Shown here: in pieces, positions 58,382 to 64,000 of the stretch
Layout of the letters: each line of letters opens with the position of its first letter
Position numbering within the stretch: position 1 is the stretch's first letter
Virus record (IMG/VR): IMGVR_UViG_3300021959_000022
Coordinates: 1-64,000 of that record
Origin: a virus
DNA length: 64,000 nt
Reading direction: 5' to 3' (one strand)
Made by a program: the position numbers and the translations under genes
Notes under the pieces: model-generated
Database searches by the model: none
What the model was told of the DNA's origin: nothing
What the model saw: only the letters and a program-made list of their open reading frames with translations

Positions 58382-59702
58382 GAGCCAATTAAAATATGAC
58401 ATACTTTTAGACTCGTTGGGTCATACCGACGGCACTCTACTGCAACCATCACCTCGATGCATCGCTCCATTCTTGTGCCTCACAATAGATCCCAATGGAG
58501 ATGTTTTCACGGACTCTGTGTACAGATTGGCATTAGGCAATCTGCATGAACAGTCTCTCAAGGAAATCTGGGAAGGCGACACTTGGAAACAACTGAGGCA
58601 GGATCAGATAGACAGGAAGATAAATCCTGGGTGTGTTGATTGTGCAAACAAAGACAAGATGATAGGCCACAGTCGTAGAAGATTCTATGACACTTTTTTT
58701 ATGTACAGGATGCCACGGAATCAAATGGAACCGATCACAGACGACCAAGGCTGGAATCTCACCCTAAGACCCAAAGTGACAGATTACAATAATCCCAATT
58801 TCCTTTATCTCGATATCAGCACATCAAACAAGTGTAATTTAAAATGTGTACATTGCAGAGGAGCCGTCAGCACAGGATGGATACCCGACGAAAAGAAACT
58901 TCAAAAGTCTGACATCAAGGATTTGAGGATGAACAGGTTTGGTGTGTACAGCATGGAAACTGATGTGATTGATAAGATATTCCAATTTCCAGAGTACTTT
59001 AAGAATCTAAGATATGTTGCACTGCGTGGCGGTGAACCCACATACGAAGCCAAGAACAAGATCATCCTCAAAAAATTGATCGATCTTGGTTGGAACAGCC
59101 AGATCACCATAGACATTTCGACCAACGCCACAGTGAACGACGAGGAATTCATGGACCTGTTAGGACAGTTTGAAAGTGTGATGCTCTACATCAGCATCGA
59201 GGGAGTCGGTGAAATGTATGAGTATTGTAGAGGTGGCAAGCAGTACAAGATAGACGATCTCGAGAAGATGATATTCAAATACGCAAACTTGCGAAACAAC
59301 GAAATTTGTGTTACATTTACAAGCATGGCCACAAACATATTCAACATCAGGGCAACTTGGGATTGGCTACAGAAGTACAGGGATTATTGCACCTTCTCAT
59401 TCTCCAACACAGTGAGCCAGCCGGAATATCTCAGCCTTGGAGCATTGAACAATGAAATGAGGAAAGAAGCATACGACATGATACAGGACATACACGAAGA
59501 CATGCCATGGCCGGGCGAGTTCAACAGAAGTTATCAAGCGGGGATAGACAAGTTGAAGGTCAATCTCAACAAGCCTGAGCTACCGAACTGGCAAACATAT
59601 TTTAACAATTTCAAAAGGTACATCACTGCCATAGACAAAGTGAGAAACACAGACTTTTTAGAAATAGAACCAACATACAGGAAATTTTGGGAGATAAAAT
59701 GA
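58374..59702 (+). CDS. Radical SAM protein 8 (N-terminal twitch type)
   Basis: A 442-residue enzyme. The start is TTG 58374 inside the amidinotransferase gene, since no in-frame ATG precedes the conserved R-C-I-A-P-F-L-C-L. Its twitch region has only one early cysteine motif plus G-C-V-D-C-A-N. L-G-N-L-H-E-Q-S-L-K-E-I-W is typical of twitch/SPASM proteins. Cluster: C154, C158, C161 (K-C-N-L-K-C-V-H-C-R); SAM: L-R-G-G-E-P-T. It ends with an ATGA overlap with the aminotransferase gene. Confidence 0.87.
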   Translation: MLKSQLKYDILLDSLGHTDGTLLQPSPRCIAPFLCLTIDPNGDVFTDSVYRLALGNLHEQSLKEIWEGDTWKQLRQDQIDRKINPGCVDCANKDKMIGHSRRRFYDTFFMYRMPRNQMEPITDDQGWNLTLRPKVTDYNNPNFLYLDISTSNKCNLKCVHCRGAVSTGWIPDEKKLQKSDIKDLRMNRFGVYSMETDVIDKIFQFPEYFKNLRYVALRGGEPTYEAKNKIILKKLIDLGWNSQITIDISTNATVNDEEFMDLLGQFESVMLYISIEGVGEMYEYCRGGKQYKIDDLEKMIFKYANLRNNEICVTFTSMATNIFNIRATWDWLQKYRDYCTFSFSNTVSQPEYLSLGALNNEMRKEAYDMIQDIHEDMPWPGEFNRSYQAGIDKLKVNLNKPELPNWQTYFNNFKRYITAIDKVRNTDFLEIEPTYRKFWEIK

Positions 59703-60640
59703 GCAACAAATTCTCGGGACTTTTTAAAGACTACTTGGGCACTACTGGCAACAGCACTACCATAGAACCACCCTTTAAATTCTTACAGGATCATGTCAAG
59801 GAACATGGATGGTTCAATATCGATTACGATGTACAAGACGAGTATCTGGACACTTTCACACAATGGATCAAGTCTTCCAAGTTGAACAAGGTGGAAGGCC
59901 TCGACACTTTTCCATTCAAGTATGTGAGCCTTGGTGCCACACAAACACTGGATTGGTTCCATTATGAATGTGCAAGGAACAAATGGCGACTCAGAATGCT
60001 CAGAGGCGAGTACCCGTACAACAGAGATGTACATGAATTCTATTGGGAATGGTTCATAGACGATGAAAACGAACCACTACAAAAAAATGATGCGGTGGTG
60101 ATGAGTGTGCCTTTTTCTGGTGCAGGTCACATCCATCCGAGGTATTATGAAATATTAGAAAAGTGTGATCAACTCAATATTCCTGTTATGATTGATTGTG
60201 CATGGTTTGGTACTTGTTATGGTCTTGAGTGGACTTTGGATTTCAACTGCATCAAAGTGGTTGCTTTCTCCACAACCAAGGGTTTGGGCACAGGACAATT
60301 CAGATCTGGCATCTGCTACACCAAATGGAAATACGGCCCGATGGCTGTGCAAACAGAATGGCATCATGGCATCCATTTGAACACATATGTTGGTAACATG
60401 CTGATGAAAGAATTCAGTCCTGACACTGTGCCAAACTTGTACAGAGAATCTCAGCACGAGGTGTGCAAATACTTTGGTTTAGTACCATCGCCCACAATCC
60501 ATATAGCATCTGGCAGAAAACCAGATTGGGATTTTTTCCATAGAGATAGTTCATACAACAGAATCAACATAAGGAAGCCTGTGTTTGACTATTATAAAAA
60601 TAAGTTTTATAATGTAGTTGAGGAAAGATTGAATGGCTAA
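59699..60640 (+). CDS. PLP-dependent aminotransferase-like protein (fold type I)
   Basis: A 313-residue protein from ATG 59699, which shares ATGA with the previous stop. V-S-L-G-A-T-Q-T-L-D-W-F (about 74-85) resembles the cofactor-phosphate loop. D166 (V-M-I-D-C-A-W-F) is placed to pair with the pyridine nitrogen. K194 in F-S-T-T-K-G-L-G-T-G-Q-F-R-S-G, with R202, matches the Schiff-base lysine and phosphate-binding arginine of class I/II aminotransferases. It is shorter than usual (about 400), with a reduced C-terminal domain. Confidence 0.72.
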   Translation: MSNKFSGLFKDYLGTTGNSTTIEPPFKFLQDHVKEHGWFNIDYDVQDEYLDTFTQWIKSSKLNKVEGLDTFPFKYVSLGATQTLDWFHYECARNKWRLRMLRGEYPYNRDVHEFYWEWFIDDENEPLQKNDAVVMSVPFSGAGHIHPRYYEILEKCDQLNIPVMIDCAWFGTCYGLEWTLDFNCIKVVAFSTTKGLGTGQFRSGICYTKWKYGPMAVQTEWHHGIHLNTYVGNMLMKEFSPDTVPNLYRESQHEVCKYFGLVPSPTIHIASGRKPDWDFFHRDSSYNRINIRKPVFDYYKNKFYNVVEERLNG

Positions 60641-61430
60641 CTTAAGATACATCACCTGTTGCAAGAATTACAGACAGCAAATTATCGAACGATTCAGACC
60701 TGCACAAAAGATACCAAAGTTCTTCAGCAAGAGCGAAATAGAAAAGATAAGGCTGTATCAATTTCAAAATGCACACAGAGCCAAGTTTCAAGAAACAGCA
60801 TCCAACATACAGTCTGTAGTTGATATGACAGACATGTTTAAAAAGATGCCATGGTTGCAGTATAGATTCGAAGAATTATTCGGCAGGGGAGAATTTTCTA
60901 CTGAACACAGCGGTAACTTTTACATCACCACACAGCCACACGATTGCCACGTTGATTTGCCCACTGAGGATGAACACACATATAGATGGTATGACAACAT
61001 GATTCCGTGGAAGAGTGTGATTATTCCTCTGTTCTTAAGACATGGAACTAAAGCTTGGACAGCATTTTACAAACAAAGACGCATTGGCTATTCAGTGACG
61101 TTTGACAGAGATTTTTCCAGCAGTCAAGATAATTCTGCATACAGGATAGCAAGAGTGTATGATGGACTTATTGATCAGTTCGGCAATCCCACAGATCCTG
61201 AAAAAGATTATGGACAGTGGAGCGAACAAAGATATCCACATGTGTCACAAAATAATTTGAGAGGTTTCGAAGAGGAAACAATATTAGAACACGAAACAGG
61301 AAGTTTATTTGTGTTTGATGCTTGTCAGATACATGCCAGTGTGCTTCACGATGGTAAACCTGCCGACTGGATGAAGAACGGAATCAACATACAATTTTAC
61401 AAATATCATGACAGTTCAAAAGAGTTTTGA
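60633..61430 (+). CDS. 2-oxoglutarate/Fe(II) oxygenase-like protein 3
   Basis: A 265-residue protein. H106 and D108 (D-C-H-V-D-L-P) with H234 (A-C-Q-I-H-A-S-V) form the iron-binding pattern, followed by G-I-N-I-Q-F-Y-K as the closing strand. It is longer than oxygenase 1 and looks like a phytanoyl-CoA dioxygenase-type member. The arginine usually 10 residues after the distal His is not obvious, so 2OG binding is less certain. It overlaps both neighbours. Confidence 0.6.
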   Translation: MANLRYITCCKNYRQQIIERFRPAQKIPKFFSKSEIEKIRLYQFQNAHRAKFQETASNIQSVVDMTDMFKKMPWLQYRFEELFGRGEFSTEHSGNFYITTQPHDCHVDLPTEDEHTYRWYDNMIPWKSVIIPLFLRHGTKAWTAFYKQRRIGYSVTFDRDFSSSQDNSAYRIARVYDGLIDQFGNPTDPEKDYGQWSEQRYPHVSQNNLRGFEEETILEHETGSLFVFDACQIHASVLHDGKPADWMKNGINIQFYKYHDSSKEF

Positions 61431-61881
61431 TGAGTTCAGAGATAAGTTTCTTGCATGGAGCGAATCTCACATAGAAAAGGTGAAACCCAACGGGTTTCCT
61501 GTTTGTCCATACGCAAGAAAAGCCAGACTGGGCAATGAGATACAGTTCATTGATGCACGGGAAAATATAAACTCTTGTGTGGACGAATTAGATCTCAAGA
61601 AATACATGATAGCCATATGCTGGTTGGGAGACGAGATGGCATACACCCAAAAATACATCGACAAGAAGATCAAAGAGTTTTCAGAAGATCCCAAGCACAC
61701 CAATCTATTATTCTTTATCAGCAATAAAGAATCAGGTGCTTTTGTTAAGAACTTTACCAACTGCATATTTGTGCAGATCAAAAGCGATATCATGAGCAGG
61801 AGAGCCTATCTAAAACACACTAATTACTACGATAATTGGCCTGCGGAGTATTACAAGTACATTACAGGCGAGGACAAGTAA
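61408..61881 (+). CDS. Conserved 'CPYAR' protein, second copy
   Basis: A 157-residue protein related to the product of 3041-3544. It has F-P-V-C-P-Y-A-R-K-A-R-L-G-N (about 30-43) and a C-terminal R-R-A-Y-L-K-H-T-N-Y-Y-D-N-W-P-A-E-Y. The conserved cysteine and YYDxW block suggest a shared, unknown function. It overlaps the oxygenase gene by 23 bases and is 11 bases before radical SAM protein 9. Confidence 0.7.
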   Translation: MTVQKSFDEFRDKFLAWSESHIEKVKPNGFPVCPYARKARLGNEIQFIDARENINSCVDELDLKKYMIAICWLGDEMAYTQKYIDKKIKEFSEDPKHTNLLFFISNKESGAFVKNFTNCIFVQIKSDIMSRRAYLKHTNYYDNWPAEYYKYITGEDK

Positions 61882-61892
61882 AACACCGCTGT

Positions 61893-63143
61893 ATGACGCT
61901 TAAACCACCATTAAAACAGCAGATATCCGAGGATCCTACTGCTGATATATCGCCTACTTTCTGCGTGTTACCTTTCATGCATTTGGCAACAAACGCCAGT
62001 GGCAAGTACAGAGTTTGCTGTAATTCAACACCTGGTAAAAACCATATTGTTGATGAGAACAATGAACCCATGAAATTAGATCAGCACGACATAGAAGAAG
62101 TTTGGAACCTTCCTTATTATCAAAAAATCAGACAGCAGTTTATTAATGGAGAACGTCCTGAAATTTGCCAGAGATGTTTTTCAGAAGAAGATGCGGGCGT
62201 TAAAAGTGCGAGGCAGAGTTACAACGAATCATGGTACAATGACACCATAGACATCCAAACAGAGTATGCTCATCCTGATATAAGATACATTGATCTAAGA
62301 CTGGGCAATCTGTGTAATTTAAAATGTAGGATGTGCAATCCGTATGCAAGTTCACAGTGGGTGAAAGAATGGAACGATGTCGTTAGCACAGCAGAATTGG
62401 TGCCCAATGAAAAATTACCCGAAGATGAAATCAAAAGGCTATCCAACATGGACTGGTTTGAAAACAGCAAGGTATGGGATAACATTTCTAAAATTGCTGA
62501 CTGCATAGAAGAAATATATCTGACCGGAGGAGAGCCGACACTCGCCACAAAACAATATGACCTGTTCCAATACTTGCAGGACAAGGATTTCGCCAAACAC
62601 ATACGTTTGAAATACAACACCAATCTTACAAACATTCCGGACAGGATGGTTTGGTACTGGCACTTCTTTAAAATGGTCAAGATAAATGCTTCAATAGATG
62701 CTGTTGGAGATTTGGATAGGTACGTGAGATATCCATCTTCGTGGAACAAGATTGAAGAAAACTTTAAGAAACTGAGAAGACTTAGAAACACCAGACTCCA
62801 GATTCATTCTACCGTGCAGACTTATAACATCTTAGCACTTCCTAAATTGTATGAATGGTGCGATTCCATCATGTTCGATGATGTGTACTTAAATATTTTA
62901 AATCATCCCAAGTGCTTGAACATAAAAACACTACCTTTAGAGTTGAAAAAATTAGTTGAGGAAAGACTTCAACCATACACAAACAGGCCAAAGGTCAAAC
63001 AAGTCATCCAATACATGTACTCTGAAGATTGGTACGCAACGTACTGGAAGGAGTTTGTTGATTACACAAACGCCCTTGATAAAAGCAGAGGAGAAAATAT
63101 CTTAGATTTAGTTCCTGAGTTCAAGGAGTTCTGGAATGTCTAA
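61893..63143 (+). CDS. Radical SAM protein 9 (N-terminal twitch type)
   Basis: A 416-residue enzyme from ATG 61893; a longer frame from TTG 61836 would run into the previous gene and adds no conserved residue. The twitch-like set is F-C-V-L-P-F-M-H-L, Y-R-V-C-C-N-S and I-C-Q-R-C-F-S-E-E. Cluster: C141, C145, C148 (L-C-N-L-K-C-R-M-C-N); SAM: L-T-G-G-E-P-T. The C-terminus ends L-V-P-E-F-K-E-F-W like other family members. It overlaps the last gene of the window by eight bases. Confidence 0.88.
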   Translation: MTLKPPLKQQISEDPTADISPTFCVLPFMHLATNASGKYRVCCNSTPGKNHIVDENNEPMKLDQHDIEEVWNLPYYQKIRQQFINGERPEICQRCFSEEDAGVKSARQSYNESWYNDTIDIQTEYAHPDIRYIDLRLGNLCNLKCRMCNPYASSQWVKEWNDVVSTAELVPNEKLPEDEIKRLSNMDWFENSKVWDNISKIADCIEEIYLTGGEPTLATKQYDLFQYLQDKDFAKHIRLKYNTNLTNIPDRMVWYWHFFKMVKINASIDAVGDLDRYVRYPSSWNKIEENFKKLRRLRNTRLQIHSTVQTYNILALPKLYEWCDSIMFDDVYLNILNHPKCLNIKTLPLELKKLVEERLQPYTNRPKVKQVIQYMYSEDWYATYWKEFVDYTNALDKSRGENILDLVPEFKEFWNV

Positions 63144-64000
63144 CTTGGCAACATCGGAATACGATTTCAGTGCGATTCCGTTTGATGATATCGTTAGTGT
63201 TGGACAAAGGACACTGCTGTACAGAGATATATTTTCTGTGAGTTGGTTGTTGGGGAGATTTTGTAATTACAGATGTTCGTACTGCTGGCCATACGCCAGA
63301 TCCAACACCAAGGACCATAGACCAACTGAGTTGTGTTTACAAACCATCGACGAAATCAAAAGACAGGCCAGGGAAAGATCATTCAATTCATTCCATTTTT
63401 CATTGAGTGGCGGCGAACCAACCTTCCATCCCGGATATCTGGACATAATGAAGCATCTTGCAGATGATGTTTCCAACACCAACTACACATCTGTACACAT
63501 GACATCCAATTGTTCAAGGCCGATGAAATGGTTCGAAACATATGTTGATCATGCGTCTAAGTTTCACAGGGCATCCATCACTGCCAGCCTACACGTGGAA
63601 CACGTCAACACTCCCGACCGCATGCAGGACTTCGCCGACAAGTTAATTTACTGTCAAGAACACGATGTGCAAGTCACTATCAATATGGTTATGGTTCCGG
63701 AATCATTTGATCGCTACTATGAAAATGCTTTGTTCTTCCACAACCAAGGCATAAATGTCACACTCAAGCCACAGTCGGACACCACCGCATCTAAGATTGT
63801 AGACGGCTACACGGATGAAATGAAGGAAAAATTATACAACGGCATGCCGCAGAGAGCATTCACTGAAGTTAAAAACAAATATGTCATGAGACCCAAACCC
63901 AAATTCCCTATAGAATCAAAAGAAAACATCACTCACAACACGGAAGTTCCGCAACACTTTCAAGTGGAGTTCCAAGATTCCAAGGGCAAGAAATGGTACA
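63136..64000 (+). CDS. Radical SAM protein 10 (no twitch N-terminus, 3' truncated by window edge)
   Basis: The frame starts at ATG 63136 (overlapping the previous stop) and is open to the window end, giving 288 visible residues. C43, C47 and C50 (F-C-N-Y-R-C-S-Y-C-W-P) are close to the N-terminus. S-L-S-G-G-E-P-T follows at about 93. There is no N-terminal cysteine region, so this is a different radical SAM subtype from proteins 5 to 9. The last visible part (from about 215) is Lys-rich and ends within Q-V-E-F-Q-D-S-K-G-K-K-W-Y. The island therefore continues beyond the window. Confidence 0.87.
   Translation, partial: MSNLATSEYDFSAIPFDDIVSVGQRTLLYRDIFSVSWLLGRFCNYRCSYCWPYARSNTKDHRPTELCLQTIDEIKRQARERSFNSFHFSLSGGEPTFHPGYLDIMKHLADDVSNTNYTSVHMTSNCSRPMKWFETYVDHASKFHRASITASLHVEHVNTPDRMQDFADKLIYCQEHDVQVTINMVMVPESFDRYYENALFFHNQGINVTLKPQSDTTASKIVDGYTDEMKEKLYNGMPQRAFTEVKNKYVMRPKPKFPIESKENITHNTEVPQHFQVEFQDSKGKKWY

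Noticed and set aside
1-64000. CRISPR array, insertion sequence or integrase
   Set aside because: No regularly spaced direct repeats, transposase or integrase motif was seen anywhere in the window.
39318-64000. Bacterial chromosomal DNA joined to a phage contig
   Set aside because: Dense overlapping plus-strand genes, similar base composition and paralogues in the left phage part speak for a genuine phage island, although read mapping would be needed to be certain.

Overview
The window is a stretch of a T4-like (straboviral/cyanophage-type) marine myovirus genome. The evidence is a run of recognisable T4 module genes in T4-like order. On the minus strand these are late sigma factor gp55, then a P-loop-like protein, gp47 and gp46. 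On the plus strand they are baseplate genes gp48, gp53, a large hub-like protein, an OB-fold/beta-helix gp5, a PAAR tip protein, gp25, gp6, a 4261-residue giant in the gp7 position, and fibre-like virion proteins. The low-GC sequence and the fibre and baseplate protein styles resemble phages of marine cyanobacteria or SAR11. No photosynthesis gene is visible here, so the host cannot be named from this window.

Layout. 1-510: C-terminal part of an unrecognised protein. 772-1196: a gene-free stretch packed with short hairpins. 1197-6547: accessory genes on both strands (amidinotransferase, ATE/GNAT-like transferase, a 'CPYAR' protein, GIY-YIG nuclease, a sodium:solute-symporter family transporter, a P-loop protein and a methyltransferase). 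6548-11114 (minus): gp46, gp47 (broken by a one-base frame change), a P-loop-like protein and gp55. 11166-38934 (plus): the late baseplate and fibre module. 38972-64000 (plus): a 25 kb tightly packed accessory island that runs off the right edge.

The island is the outstanding part. It carries ten radical SAM enzymes (one split into two overlapping ORFs), seven of them with an N-terminal cysteine-containing 'twitch'-like region. Interleaved are three 2-oxoglutarate/Fe(II) oxygenase-like proteins, four GT-A-like glycosyltransferases and one GT10-like protein. There are also an SGNH-hydrolase-like protein, a methyltransferase-like protein with N-terminal repeats, a nitroreductase-like protein, an amidinotransferase and a PLP aminotransferase. 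Nearly every start overlaps the preceding stop and no gap exceeds about 16 bases from 39318 to the window end, so the genes look like one translationally coupled late operon continuing from the tail-fibre genes. The enzyme mix suggests a phage-encoded biosynthesis or modification pathway. Possible targets are virion proteins, host surface glycans or a peptide. The chemistry and target are inference only.

Two distant amidinotransferase paralogues (1197-2270 and 57326-58381) and two 'CPYAR' paralogues (3041-3544 and 61408-61881) occur in both the left accessory block and the island, so the two regions may share one pathway. Possible gp55-type late promoters (ATAAATA or CTAAATA) sit only 5-6 bases before four start codons. 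If they are used, those messages would be almost leaderless.
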